This document shows positions 47,425-57,414 of a stretch of DNA of 64,000 nt, piece by piece. Each line of letters begins with the position of its first letter. The stretch's first letter is position 1. The DNA is from Ostreococcus mediterraneus. Its lineage: Eukaryota > Chlorophyta > Mamiellophyceae > Mamiellales > Bathycoccaceae. The DNA is taken from NCBI GenBank assembly GCA_012295225.1, contig WMKK01000013.1, forward strand, positions 296,167-360,166. The letters are read 5' to 3'. The notes under the pieces were generated by a model that was not told where the DNA came from, ran no database searches, and worked only from the letters and a program-made list of their open reading frames with translations. Both the position numbers and the translations under genes were made by a program.

Positions 47425-47694
47425 CGAACGCGCGCGGCTGTGAGGTGATGTGAGCTCACAAGCGTCCTCAACACGGCATTGTCCGACGCGCGCGAGCGCA
47501 CGCTCGCGAACGACGCTCGCGAGCGCGTACAGAGTACGCATTCGGTCGGAGTCGACGGCGTCCGCGCGATACGTGACGCGCGCGACGTCGGTGGTGGCGA
47601 TTTGAGCTCGTGGTGTGCTCCGATCGTCCCAACACTATTCGCGCGTGACATCAGCGCGACCGCGCGTCTCTGAGCGCACGGCGACGATCGGCCG

Positions 47695-49332
47695 ATGTAC
47701 GACATGCCGGATTCGTACGATAACACCCCGTTGCGTGCGGCGCGACGGGGTAAAACGCGCGTGTCGCGGTTAGAGCAGGCGAGGAAGGCGCGGCGAGACG
47801 TCGCGTTGGGATTGAGCGCGCTCGTGCTCGGCGTCTTCGCGTGCATGAAAGTCGGCAGCACGATCGGTGCGAGCGTGGCTGACAAGGTGAGCGCCACGCG
47901 TTCGCGAAATTTGGATGGTGGCGTCGACAGCGCCGCGGGCTTTCGAAGGACTACTGGGGAAAAGGTTGAGCTCGACTTGGAACGGTATCCAAAGGCGCGG
48001 TGCTTGGACGGTACGCCGGGGGCGTATTATGTAAATTTAGCACAGCCACCCGCGCCAGGGGAGGATGCACCGAAAGAAAACGAGATGTCTGGGTACGCCA
48101 CGGCGCGAACGTGGGTGGTGATGCTTCAAGGTGGGGGCGAATGCGTGAACTCTGCGGAGTGCGCGGAGCGCGCCGGAACGCCCCGGGGATCGAGCGAGCT
48201 AGTACCGGAGGAGATCGTGTTCGATAGCGGTATTCAAAAGCTACCAATAGACGAAGAAGATCGCAAGCATTTGCCGTTTGCGGCGGCGAATATGGTGAAC
48301 GTCGCGTACTGTTCGGGTGATGTGTATTTAGGACGAGCGCAAGACAAGGATGCGAATGCGCTGTGGCACGACGGCGCGTACATCGTGCAAGCCGTTCTGC
48401 AAGAGCTTATTCGCGCGTACGGTATGGCCGATGCCGACGTCATCGTCCTCGCCGGTCGCAGTGCGGGTGGAATAGGCTTGATTGCACAGGTTGATTCATG
48501 GGCGGATTTCATTCGATCCAAGCTTCCGCCGATGAAACAAAGTTTGGTGAAGATTGTCGGCGCGCCATTTGCTGGGTTTCACTATTTCCACGACGACCAG
48601 CAAACGTACGAACCAGACGACGATCAATTGCGCTACGTTCCCTGGAACGAAGATTCATTCAAGCGTTATTTGACGTACTGGCATGGGGAAAATAGTCTAC
48701 CGCAGGCGTGCGTCGACGGGCACAAGGATGCTCCGTGGCAATGTGTCGTCGCAAATGCGTCTTTTCCATACACTCGAACGCCGCTCTTCTTTTCGCAAGC
48801 ACTCACGGACTCAGTCGTCATGCACTTGCATGACAACTTTGACGGGGGCGCATTCGTGCACAAAGAACAAGTTGAATTTGCGCAAAACTGGGGAGGGTAC
48901 ATGCGCAACGTTTTGAAGCCTGTGCTCGAGCATCCCACATCTGGCTTATTCGCCGCGGCGTGCTACATTCACACCGATTTCGACGACATCGTCATCGACG
49001 ACGTCGAACATCACATCGCGCTCGCTGACTGGGTGTTCAAAAATAAGCGCGTCAAGCTCATGGATTCGTGCCACGAAGTCATGTGCAATCCGACGTGTAA
49101 AGTTCGCGGCGAGAAGAAACAGTCAAATAAGTTTACGGAATTAGATTTAGAAGAAGAAGTACACGCGCATAGACGCACGAGCGACGACGACGATACTGAC
49201 GCCCCGCTCGGCGTACGAACGGGCGCGAAATCACCCGCCGCGGCCGCGACTGGCGTTCGCAAAGCCGACCGCGCCGCCACCCGCGCGCGTCTCGCCGCGC
49301 TGCACAAGACGCACAAGCCCAAAACGCCGTAA
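47695..49332 (+). CDS. Notum/pectin-acetylesterase family hydrolase, type II membrane protein
   Basis: 545 residues. A single N-terminal signal-anchor (VALGLSALVLGVFACMKVGS) suggests type II topology with a lumenal or secreted catalytic domain. The family motifs are present: WVVMLQGGGECVNSAEC, NMVNVAYCSGDVYLG and VIVLAGRSAGGIG with Ser near residue 256. Many cysteines fit disulfide bonds. Notum and pectin acetylesterases deacylate proteins or polysaccharides. In a wall-less picoalga a pectin role is doubtful, so the substrate may be a glycan or lipid-modified protein. The C-terminal 60 residues are charged and disordered. Confidence 0.85.
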   Translation: MYDMPDSYDNTPLRAARRGKTRVSRLEQARKARRDVALGLSALVLGVFACMKVGSTIGASVADKVSATRSRNLDGGVDSAAGFRRTTGEKVELDLERYPKARCLDGTPGAYYVNLAQPPAPGEDAPKENEMSGYATARTWVVMLQGGGECVNSAECAERAGTPRGSSELVPEEIVFDSGIQKLPIDEEDRKHLPFAAANMVNVAYCSGDVYLGRAQDKDANALWHDGAYIVQAVLQELIRAYGMADADVIVLAGRSAGGIGLIAQVDSWADFIRSKLPPMKQSLVKIVGAPFAGFHYFHDDQQTYEPDDDQLRYVPWNEDSFKRYLTYWHGENSLPQACVDGHKDAPWQCVVANASFPYTRTPLFFSQALTDSVVMHLHDNFDGGAFVHKEQVEFAQNWGGYMRNVLKPVLEHPTSGLFAAACYIHTDFDDIVIDDVEHHIALADWVFKNKRVKLMDSCHEVMCNPTCKVRGEKKQSNKFTELDLEEEVHAHRRTSDDDDTDAPLGVRTGAKSPAAAATGVRKADRAATRARLAALHKTHKPKTP

Positions 49333-49490
49333 TCGCTCGGTACATACGTGTTAAATTTCATGCATCGCCATTCGCGCGCGATGACGCTGTAGTACAATAT
49401 CACAATCATTAGGAGCTACGCCTCGTCCAGCGTCGAATACAGCTCAAACGCGTTTAAAAAGTGCCACCCAACCTCACAGAGCTCCGCGCC

Positions 49491-51140
49491 ATGCCCGCGC
49501 GGCGAACGTCCACGCGCGCGAGCGCGTCAAAGGCGAAGACGACACAATTACGAACGCGCGCGCCCACGAGCGCCAAGCGCGCGTCGCGCAAGTACCACGC
49601 GCCGACAGTCACGAAAGCGAAAGCGCTCGCGGTGCGCGCGCCGCTGACGCTCGCGACGGCAGAAATGCTCTGGGACGACGCGTGCGGCGACGACGTGAAC
49701 GGCGCACCGACGAACATGGCGACGACGCTCAGGTACATCGCGTCCGGCGGAGGCAAAGGGCGGGCGGCGATAGACGTGAGCGATGAAGCCGCGCGATGGT
49801 TGACGGTGAAGATTAACGCCGCGTTTGGCTCCGACGGGTCGTACGACTCCGAGTCGCCGTCGCCTTCGAAGAGCACGAAGCGGAATTTGTCGGTGCGATT
49901 TGACCCAGGGGACGAGGACGTAGATGAAGTGGTGTCACATGAACGTCAGGCGAAACGAAGCAAGTTGACGGTGTTTGAAAAGACGTTGCGCGCGGCGACG
50001 TCCGCGTTGACGCTCGGTCGAGACAGGCAGTCGACGTCGGTGATTGATGGTAGAAATTTTGATAAGGAGGCGTGTGAAATGGTTAAAGATAGCATGAATG
50101 TCGTAGGAAGGGTTGATTTAACGCGAGCAAAGGGCGTGATAGCGAGTTTGCAGGCGCGGTCTTCGCATTATGGTTTGTCGCGAAAGAGTTTGGATACGTT
50201 GTCGATGTTTGCGGATGGCGGAGTAGGGGATTTCAAAGTCTCAATGAACAAAGAAACCGAGGCGTATCTGCGTCAAATGGTTGAGGATGAGAAAACGTTA
50301 GGGCCTGAGCGCGGTTTGTCGCCGGCGAAACGTAGGACGGGAATGTTGTGGCGTCTCGCAGACTACGTGCGTCCGAAACAATATCGAATAATTGACGGCG
50401 TTCGTTATGATAACGAAGTGTGCGAACTCGCGGATAGATGCATGGAACGCCTAGGTCGCATAGATCTTGCGTGCGCGAAGAGCATACGCCAGAGCGTTGA
50501 GGATGGCCGGGGCATTACGGCAACTGAAATTGATACGATAAAATTGCTTCTCGCTGGCGGACGAGCAGATGTACTATTCATAGTTGATGATGATGCACGT
50601 GCATACTTTTTGCAAGTGTTGGGCGTGTCCTCGTCTGCGACGGCGGAGCTTTCAACACCACCGCACGCGGTTGAGGTGCATAGAAACGCGCCAGCGAGCG
50701 CACTGCATTCGGCCCTGAAGAAGGCACCGATGACGATGACTTCGACGTTGAAAAATCCCATTGGGGCGCCATCGACGCGGAAGAAGGGTGTAGTTTTTAC
50801 GCCGTCGAGAAGATTTGAGATGCGCACGTATGTGCCTAGTCCCGAAAGCGACTCATTACGTTCAGATGAGACGGATTCCGATGACGATTCAGAGCCAGTT
50901 GTCGAACACGACAAGACGTTGGAACCACCAGTTGTGACTGACACCCGTCCAAGCGCGCCCGGTGTTTTCACTCGACGTATAAGACTCGTGTTAGCGCACA
51001 CCGGCGAGTTTTGGCTCATGCCCGTGAGCGTGTACGATACCATCGCGGCGTGTTTGTTCACGCTCACGGTGCTCCTCTTCGCCCATTTTTGCATTATTTC
51101 ATCGTACTACTCTACGCTTGTTCGAGATGAATTGATCTAG
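49491..51140 (+). CDS. Unknown tail-anchored protein with a repeated novel domain
   Basis: 549 residues from the ATG at 49491; an in-frame GTG 30 bases upstream was not used. The N-terminus is basic and nuclear-type (KAKTTQLRTRAPTSAKR). Two copies of an about 80-residue unit are visible: VIDGRNFDKEACEMV...VGRVDLTRAKG...LDTLSMFADGG...EAYLRQMV (about 184-265) and IIDGVRYDNEVCELA...LGRIDLACAKS...IDTIKLLLAGG...RAYFLQVL (about 300-377). A third, partial copy is LRYIASGGGKG...EAARWLTV (about 80-108). A Ser/Thr/Pro-rich linker precedes a C-terminal helix, IAACLFTLTVLLFAHFCII (about 517-539), with a very short tail. The domain was not recognised. A nuclear-envelope or ER tether is inference. Confidence 0.78.
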   Translation: MPARRTSTRASASKAKTTQLRTRAPTSAKRASRKYHAPTVTKAKALAVRAPLTLATAEMLWDDACGDDVNGAPTNMATTLRYIASGGGKGRAAIDVSDEAARWLTVKINAAFGSDGSYDSESPSPSKSTKRNLSVRFDPGDEDVDEVVSHERQAKRSKLTVFEKTLRAATSALTLGRDRQSTSVIDGRNFDKEACEMVKDSMNVVGRVDLTRAKGVIASLQARSSHYGLSRKSLDTLSMFADGGVGDFKVSMNKETEAYLRQMVEDEKTLGPERGLSPAKRRTGMLWRLADYVRPKQYRIIDGVRYDNEVCELADRCMERLGRIDLACAKSIRQSVEDGRGITATEIDTIKLLLAGGRADVLFIVDDDARAYFLQVLGVSSSATAELSTPPHAVEVHRNAPASALHSALKKAPMTMTSTLKNPIGAPSTRKKGVVFTPSRRFEMRTYVPSPESDSLRSDETDSDDDSEPVVEHDKTLEPPVVTDTRPSAPGVFTRRIRLVLAHTGEFWLMPVSVYDTIAACLFTLTVLLFAHFCIISSYYSTLVRDELI

Positions 51141-51176
51141 AATTGCTATACTTTAGTTTACAACACGAGACTATGT

Positions 51177-52511
51177 TTAAAAGTCATCAAGTCCTCCTTT
51201 GGCACCAGTCCCGCACGCCGACGACGGAGCGTCGCGTGAATCGTCCTCTGGACGCAACTGCAAAGGTTTAATCGCCATGCGCTTACGACGCATTTGTAGA
51301 GCGTAGACGCGATCCATGCGCACCAAGGGTGAAACGATCGACCCTTGAAACTGAATCTTGCGCACCGCCACTAACCCGATGCACGTGTGAGGATCTGGTA
51401 ACAAACTTTCAACATCGCTCGTCGGTCCATCAAGCGCCTGCACGTCCACCGCGCAATCGACCACGTGACGAATCAACGTCGCCACGCGCGCCGGTGCACT
51501 CTCGAGCGCCAAAATGATCATTGTAGTGCAATTCGTGTCGTACGTCAACCCTTTCAACGCGCGCACGAGCTGCACGCATCGCGCCCATCCATCCTCGTCG
51601 CTCGGCGTCTCCGGCTGCACCACCACGCGCCCGACCGATGTCTCCCCTAAATCATTCGTCTCGCGTACAAATTTTGCTACAAATTGATAACACGACGACC
51701 ATCGATCGTCGTTACCCGCAATCGCATCCGTAACCGCGATACCAAACGACTTGAACGATACATCCGCCGCCGCCAACGTCCCGGCGTCCTCCTCCTTTGT
51801 CGCGTCGTATCGATGACACATATCCGGCGCGCGCAATTTCTTCGCCTTTGACGCCGCCGATGCCGCCGACGCCGACGACGATGAAGGCTGCGCCCGCACA
51901 ACTTGACTCGAACCGACGCGCGAATCATCCAGCGCGCGACCTTCTTTCAAATATCGTCGATACTGCCACGCGATGCGCAAGCCGTCGTCCTCCTCCTCCT
52001 CCTTCTCGGCGTCTTTACCATCCTTCCTCCCTTGTCCCGCGTCGCCGCCGATGTCAGACCCACCCCGTGCGCCATTAACGTCGTCCACTCGCCTCGGCAC
52101 CATCCGCATGGCGTCCTCGCGCGCGCCTGGTCGCACCCAACACACGCGGTGCCCGCTCGCGACGCCCTCCGCGACGCCGTAGCACGCGAAAACCCGTTCG
52201 CACCGCACCGACGCGTCGTCCCCGGCGAACGCGCACGTCGCACCGAGCGGTACGCCGCCGCCGAGCAAGTCATCCACGTCAGCGACGCCCGAGGAGATGA
52301 GCGTGCGCGAATACAAGCCCGCGCGCGTGCCCCGGCGAATGCTCGCCGCCGCAGCGGCATCGACATTGACACCAGCCCCGCGCGCGTTCGCGACGTCCGG
52401 CGCGCCCGTCGACGCCCCGCGCGCGCCGAGGCCCTGGAATCGCCGCCCGCGGCGGATGAATGACGTCACGCCCGCGTCGGACATGACGCGTGCGCGACGA
52501 TGTGACGTCAT
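51177..52511 (-). CDS. ELP4: Elongator complex protein 4 (ELP4/PAXNEB)
   Basis: 444 residues from the ATG at 52511; an internal ATG at 52484 is an alternative. The RecA-like PAXNEB fold is recognisable: LISSGVADVDDLLGGGVPLGA near the start, HRVCWVRPG, IAWQYRRYL, then after a Ser/Ala linker RVVVQPETP, TTMIILALESAPARV and a terminal CIGLVAVRKIQFQGS. ELP4 forms a hexameric ring with ELP5 and ELP6 and assists Elongator-dependent wobble-uridine modification of tRNA. The Walker region is degenerate, as is usual. It is divergent from the oxidoreductase gene with 36 bases between start codons. Confidence 0.85.
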   Translation of the reverse strand: MTSHRRARVMSDAGVTSFIRRGRRFQGLGARGASTGAPDVANARGAGVNVDAAAAASIRRGTRAGLYSRTLISSGVADVDDLLGGGVPLGATCAFAGDDASVRCERVFACYGVAEGVASGHRVCWVRPGAREDAMRMVPRRVDDVNGARGGSDIGGDAGQGRKDGKDAEKEEEEDDGLRIAWQYRRYLKEGRALDDSRVGSSQVVRAQPSSSSASAASAASKAKKLRAPDMCHRYDATKEEDAGTLAAADVSFKSFGIAVTDAIAGNDDRWSSCYQFVAKFVRETNDLGETSVGRVVVQPETPSDEDGWARCVQLVRALKGLTYDTNCTTMIILALESAPARVATLIRHVVDCAVDVQALDGPTSDVESLLPDPHTCIGLVAVRKIQFQGSIVSPLVRMDRVYALQMRRKRMAIKPLQLRPEDDSRDAPSSACGTGAKGGLDDF

Positions 52512-52547
52512 TGCGACGCGCTCGAGTGACACGTCATCGTCAACATC
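52461..52547. promoter_or_regulatory. Divergent promoter with two TGACGTCA palindromes
   Basis: The 36-base gap between the ELP4 and oxidoreductase ATGs is flanked by two perfect TGACGTCA sites at 52461-52468 and 52503-52510, inside the first ELP4 codons if the ATG at 52511 is used. This octamer is the classical bZIP/CRE-type site. A near-site GACACGTCA is at 52530. Use by a bZIP factor is inference. Confidence 0.45.
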
Positions 52548-53882
52548 ATGTCCGCCGCCGCCGCCGTCGCGCGCGAGTTCGACCTCGTCATCTGGGGCGC
52601 GTCTGGATTCACCGGCGCCCTGGCGAGCGAGTACGTGTCGCGCGCGTACGCCCCCGGCGGCGCCGTGCGCTTCGCATTCGGCGGTCGAGATCGCACCAAA
52701 CTCGAGCGCACCCGAGAGCGCATCGCCGTCAAGCTCAACGACGCGCGCGTGCGCGACGTCCCGCTCGTCGTCGCGGATTGCGTGGAAAAGCTTCCAGAGG
52801 CGTGCGCCCGCGCGTCGTGCGTGCTCACGTTCGCTGGGCCGTATGATGCGCCGCACGCGTACGCGTTGGTGAAGGCGTGCGTGGAGGCGAAGACGCACTA
52901 CGTGGACATCACCGGCGAGCCGCAGTTCGTACGCGAGGTCGTGGACACCGTGCAGGACGATGCGCGCTCGGGCGGGGTTGGTGTGATTTCGTGCGCTGGG
53001 TACGACAGCGTGCCGTGGGATTTAGGGGTGTACGCGTGCGCGAAGGCGTTGAAGGAGGACGACGGCGCTTTATATAGAGCGGCGGCGCACGCGGGAAAGT
53101 CAAAGGGAGGCGTGAGCGGCGGGACGATTGCGAGCGCGGCGAATGCGCTGTCGAGCGCGACGACGAAGAAGTTTAGGGGCATGGGTGATCCGTTTTTCTT
53201 TGCGCGAGATGCGTTAAAGGCGAGAAAGGATGTTGATGGTGACAAAGTGCGTTGGGCAAAGCCGCAGAGCGGGACAAAGTTTGACGAGGATACGAAACTT
53301 TGGACGATGCCGAGCATCATGGCGGGGATTAATTCCAAGGTAATCGCGCGTTCATTTGCGCTCGACGATGGCTCGCGAGGGTACATGCCGAATTTTACGT
53401 ATGACGAAAGCGATTTCTGCGCGTCAAAGACAGCGGCGCGACTGGGCACTTTGGCGTTGGGCGTTTTCGGCGCGTGCTTTATCACGCCTCCTCTGCGTTG
53501 GTTGATGCGAAAGACGATTTTACCTGCGCAGGGTGAAGGTCCTTCAGAGCACACGCGCGAGACGGGATTTTCGAACATCTACGTCGTCGGGACTGGCGTG
53601 AACACGAAGACAAACGAGCCCATGGAGCCCGTGTGCGCGCATTTCGAGTTTAAGAACGCCGACCCGGGGTACAAGGGCACCGCCGCACTCGCCACTGAAG
53701 TGGCGTTGTGTTTGGCGATTCCATCAGAGCGCTCGCGTTTGTCTTGGGCAGACCAGCCTGGTCGCGGGGGGTGTTTTACCGCGTCGCACGCCATGGGCGA
53801 CGTGCTCATCGAACGTCTCAACAAAGCGCAGAACTTTTCAATCACCGTCGCGGCGTTGAAAAATACTGTGATTCGCGTTTAG
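52548..53882 (+). CDS. Saccharopine dehydrogenase-like oxidoreductase (SCCPDH/trans-acting enoyl reductase type)
   Basis: 444 residues. A Rossmann start VIWGASGFTGALASEYVSR (GASGFTG at about 17-23) is followed by FAFGGRDRTKLER, VLTFAGPYDAPHAYAL, CVEAKTHYVDITGE and ISCAGYDSVPWDLG, all typical for SCCPDH-like proteins of animals, plants and mycobacterial enoyl reductases. The C-terminus has GRGGCFTASHAMGDVLIERL. The true substrate of eukaryotic members is poorly known; some sit on lipid droplets or in mitochondria. No transit peptide is obvious. It is not a lysine-pathway saccharopine dehydrogenase by these motifs. Confidence 0.87.
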   Translation: MSAAAAVAREFDLVIWGASGFTGALASEYVSRAYAPGGAVRFAFGGRDRTKLERTRERIAVKLNDARVRDVPLVVADCVEKLPEACARASCVLTFAGPYDAPHAYALVKACVEAKTHYVDITGEPQFVREVVDTVQDDARSGGVGVISCAGYDSVPWDLGVYACAKALKEDDGALYRAAAHAGKSKGGVSGGTIASAANALSSATTKKFRGMGDPFFFARDALKARKDVDGDKVRWAKPQSGTKFDEDTKLWTMPSIMAGINSKVIARSFALDDGSRGYMPNFTYDESDFCASKTAARLGTLALGVFGACFITPPLRWLMRKTILPAQGEGPSEHTRETGFSNIYVVGTGVNTKTNEPMEPVCAHFEFKNADPGYKGTAALATEVALCLAIPSERSRLSWADQPGRGGCFTASHAMGDVLIERLNKAQNFSITVAALKNTVIRV

Positions 53883-54017
53883 TTTACTAGAAAACTTTAT
53901 TCCTTGGTAGGTTGTTTTGGCTGTACAATGCGTACATGTGGATTCAAATGCGCGCTATAGCTATGTATCCGCGAAATTTAGTCAAAAAAGTCATAGTCAA
54001 CTACCAGTAGTCAAAGA

Positions 54018-55493
54018 CTACGTCGTCGCCTGAGGATGCGGTAACATAGTCGCCGCCTCTACAGATTCTCCAATACTCAACTCACCAAAAGCAATCTCGC
54101 CGTAACCTTTATCACCCCAGTTCAACCACGAGTTGAATACCTTCCAGTATATCGTGCCATCGGGTTTCGTGCCCCAGCCGATGACTTCGAGCACGTGACC
54201 GCCGTGCGACGAACCGCGGACGCCTACATCATCTGACATGGCGTAAACCCCAAATTTATAGTCGTAAAACTCATCATAAATCGTTCCGGCATAAGATGAC
54301 ACCGGGCCGTTATGATAAATTTCCAGAGCCATGCAATCAAAGTCGTTGTCGCCACAGTGCACGAGAGATTTAACCTTGTACACCTTGGACACGGGCGCCT
54401 CGCCGAGACACGTGACGGGACATTTCGCCTCCAATCCCACCTCACACGGATGCTTGCACGGCTTGAACATGTATGGCATGCATGTCTTAGTGTCTCCAAA
54501 CAACCCTCCGCTGACGAGACCGTTTTCGTAGGCGGCGAGGTAGGCGTCGGTTGGGAAACCGCCGTCGCACGTCCCACCCATCGAATCCTTGTCAAACGCC
54601 TTGGCTTCGTAGCTCCCGCAACTTAACAATTGCTGTGCCGACAAATGCGTGCGCGCGCCACCGTGCGAGGCGATACATAATCGTTCACTCATCACCTTTG
54701 CCGGGGCCACGGCCCAACAGCTCCCACAATTGCCTTGATCGACGATTTCGTTGATCAACGACGCGCAATACGGCCACTTCTCGCGCGCGTCAAACGACGC
54801 CGGTAATCGATCGCCACCATGCGTAACCACATCTGTAGGATTCCAATTCCTCTGTGCAGTACTCATGAACCCAAACAACGCACCCAGCCACGCCATGGTG
54901 TTACGCGTCGTCGCCCGTCGTTCCGCCGCGAACTCGCTCGGCGTCCACGCCTCGCTCCGCTTAAACCCCTTCTCGTGTCGAAACCCACCCGGTCGCGCCC
55001 GTGACGTCTCCGAAGACGGGTCATACCGCGCCCAATCACCACGAACGCTACCCTCACGCCGCCCGAGCGCGCCAGCATCCCCACGCGCCATGCCTAACCG
55101 TGTCATCAACCCGAGCGCGCACGCCGCGAGCGCCACCGTCGCGATCGCCGTGACGCGCAATCTGTGCCCCGGTGCGCTCGCCCAACGCCGTCTGTGCCCA
55201 TCGCCGCCGCGCGCGTCGACATCTGTAGCGTATTCCACGTCTGTCGCGAGCACGATGTCGCTCGAAATCGACCGCGCGTCGTCGTACGTCGCTGAAGATG
55301 ACGCATCATCGTCATCGTCGCGAAGGCGAACGCGTTCGTGGTCGCGTTCGCGCGCGCCGTACGCGTCGTCGACTGCGGCTGCCGTCGCGCGCGGGCCGCC
55401 GCCGTCGCGCATAGACGCGAGGAGCGATGTCGCGTCGTCGACGACGACGCGCGCGGGCATGGTGCGTGCCGGCGTGCGTCGGAATGACGGCAT
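54018..55493 (-). CDS. Cathepsin B-like cysteine protease with N-terminal membrane anchor
   Basis: 491 residues from the ATG at 55493. A signal-anchor (LRVTAIATVALAACALGLM) follows a long disordered cytosolic stretch. The mature protease starts LPASFDAREKWPYC. Catalytic Cys lies in VDQGNCGSCWAVAP (near 258), His in SSHGGHVLEVIGWG (near 432) and Asn in FNSWLNWGDKGYG. A cysteine-rich CMPYMFKPCKHPCEVG occupies the cathepsin B occluding-loop site, but has one His in place of the usual HH pair, so exopeptidase activity may be weaker. It probably works in a vacuole, lysosome-like compartment or at the cell surface. The Ala after the catalytic Trp matches other cathepsins. Confidence 0.88.
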   Translation of the reverse strand: MPSFRRTPARTMPARVVVDDATSLLASMRDGGGPRATAAAVDDAYGARERDHERVRLRDDDDDASSSATYDDARSISSDIVLATDVEYATDVDARGGDGHRRRWASAPGHRLRVTAIATVALAACALGLMTRLGMARGDAGALGRREGSVRGDWARYDPSSETSRARPGGFRHEKGFKRSEAWTPSEFAAERRATTRNTMAWLGALFGFMSTAQRNWNPTDVVTHGGDRLPASFDAREKWPYCASLINEIVDQGNCGSCWAVAPAKVMSERLCIASHGGARTHLSAQQLLSCGSYEAKAFDKDSMGGTCDGGFPTDAYLAAYENGLVSGGLFGDTKTCMPYMFKPCKHPCEVGLEAKCPVTCLGEAPVSKVYKVKSLVHCGDNDFDCMALEIYHNGPVSSYAGTIYDEFYDYKFGVYAMSDDVGVRGSSHGGHVLEVIGWGTKPDGTIYWKVFNSWLNWGDKGYGEIAFGELSIGESVEAATMLPHPQATT

Positions 55494-55770
55494 GGTGTTG
55501 GCGGCACCGAGACGGTGTTGACGGCACTCACGCTGGATTTTTGCGTAGATTTCGATCACGCGGCGGCGGACGCGAGGTGATGGGGAAACGACGAGCGAAA
55601 TTGAACAATATCATGTTATTATAACGTGTGTCTACGCTCGCGAGGGCGATTGGAGGCGATTAAAGGCATCGGAAAACGGGATATTCCTTCGTCGTCAAAC
55701 GCGTGGCCGCGCGAGCTCAAAACGATTTTCGCATCGCGCGTGTACTTTTTTGGCGTGCCGCGCGAGCAGT

Positions 55771-57329
55771 TTAGCTCGGCATGTACGTAGATTGGTCGAT
55801 TTCGTCGGGTAATTCTTTGATTTCGACTTCAAAACGTTCGTGCACGGAGCTCAACACTTCGGTGTCTTCAGAAGAGGACACGAAGGTGATGGCGAGACCT
55901 TTGGTGCCGAATCGACCGGCGCGACCGACGCGGTGCAAGTACGTATCCGCTTCGCCAGGCATGTCGTAGTTGACGACGATGTTGACGCGCTCGATGTCGA
56001 TACCGCGCGCAACAAGATCTGTGGCGACTAAAATACGCTTATCTCCGTTCTTGAAGGACTTGTACCGAGCCAAACGTTCTTCTTGGCTCATCTGACCGTG
56101 AATGGCGATGGACGGAAAGTTGCACTCTTGCAAGAGTTTGTCGAGCGCAGAGCACCGCTGAACGGAAGAAACAAAGATGACAACTTGATTGAACATCAAA
56201 GAGTCCAATAAATCGTTCAATTTGCGGTTCTTTTCTGATTCTTCGAGCTTGATGTAGTGTTGCACCAAACCGTGAAGAGTGAGCTTGGTTTCGTCATCGA
56301 CGAAAATTTCCATCGGGTCATTCATGAACTTTTTGCACAACGCGCGAAGCTCCTTGGAGAGCGTAGCGGTAAACATCATCACTTGCTTGTCATGCGGCGT
56401 CATCTTGAAAATTTCTTGAACGTCGGCGCGCATGTCCAACGCCTCCAACATCTTGTCGCACTCGTCGAGCACAAAGTGCGCGCACTTCTTGAGGCTCAGC
56501 GTGCCATCCATCGCGAGCGCCTTCAATCTCCCCGGCGTTGCCACGACAATGTTCGGCGGTTGAAGTGCGAGTTGCTCCTTTTGCGTCTTAATGTTCACCC
56601 CACCGAAGACGACCGCCGTAGTCACGTCTCCCAAAAACGTCGAGAAACGCTCAAACTCGTGTGAAATCTGATACGCCAACTCACGCGTGTGGCACAAAAC
56701 AACGGCTCCAACTTCACCAGGCACCGGATCGAGCTGTTGAAGCACCGTAATCACGAACACCGCCGTCTTACCCATACCAGACTTGGCTTGGCAAAGCACA
56801 TCCATGCCGAGAATCGCCTGCGGAATGCACTCGTGTTGCACTGCGTACGAAACAATCACCGCGTCGTCAGTCGAAAGTCAACACATCACGTGCGTTGTCC
56901 TGCGCACTATCTGCGCCCACGCGTGCGCATCGAGCGACGCGAACGTCGCACACGCGAGCGAGATCTGAACCTCGTCGCGAGAATTAAAGAGTCAAATAAT
57001 CTTAAACTCCCACAGATTAATGCAACTTTCGCGCGCCCATCTATTCGCCACCGCGCGACGAACGCGCTAAACACCACGCACAACGCACCTTCACTCGGGT
57101 GTTCGAACCCACAATCCACAATCGCGCGCAAAAGCTCGGGTTTCAACAAAAAGTCGCGGAAACCAGTCGAGTGGATCCCGACGTAGCCCTTCTTGGCGAC
57201 GTCGCCGCCCGCCGCCTTGCCCGCATCTGCGGCCGCGTCGGCAGCCGCATCGATCGCCACGGCCTCATCTTCGTAATCGAGGAGTTCCTCTTCGACGTCG
57301 TCCTCGACTTTCTTCTTCGGCGGCGCCAT
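55771..57329 (-). CDS. UAP56: UAP56/DDX39 DECD-box RNA helicase (two exons)
   Basis: Exon 1 is 57329-57089 and exon 2 is 56840-55771 on the minus strand, joined through a split Val codon; 436 residues. The N-terminus has [11 protein letters not shown] and, across the junction, [20 protein letters not shown] then [16 protein letters not shown], nearly identical to metazoan and plant UAP56. Helicase motifs: AKSGMGKT (99-106), TPGR, LDECD (DECD, not DEAD, as in this subfamily), FTATL and [13 protein letters not shown]56 acts in spliceosome assembly and mRNA export with TREX. The 248-base intron has a GTGCGT donor and ACTGAC (complement at 56866-56871). An alternative intron-internal start is not needed. 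Confidence 0.97.
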
Positions 57330-57414
57330 GGTGCGTGCGAATGCGTCACCGAATGGCGTCACTCCATGCTGCGCGCGTGCCCTCGCGTCGCCCTCGTTCG
57401 TCGCGCGCTCGGAC

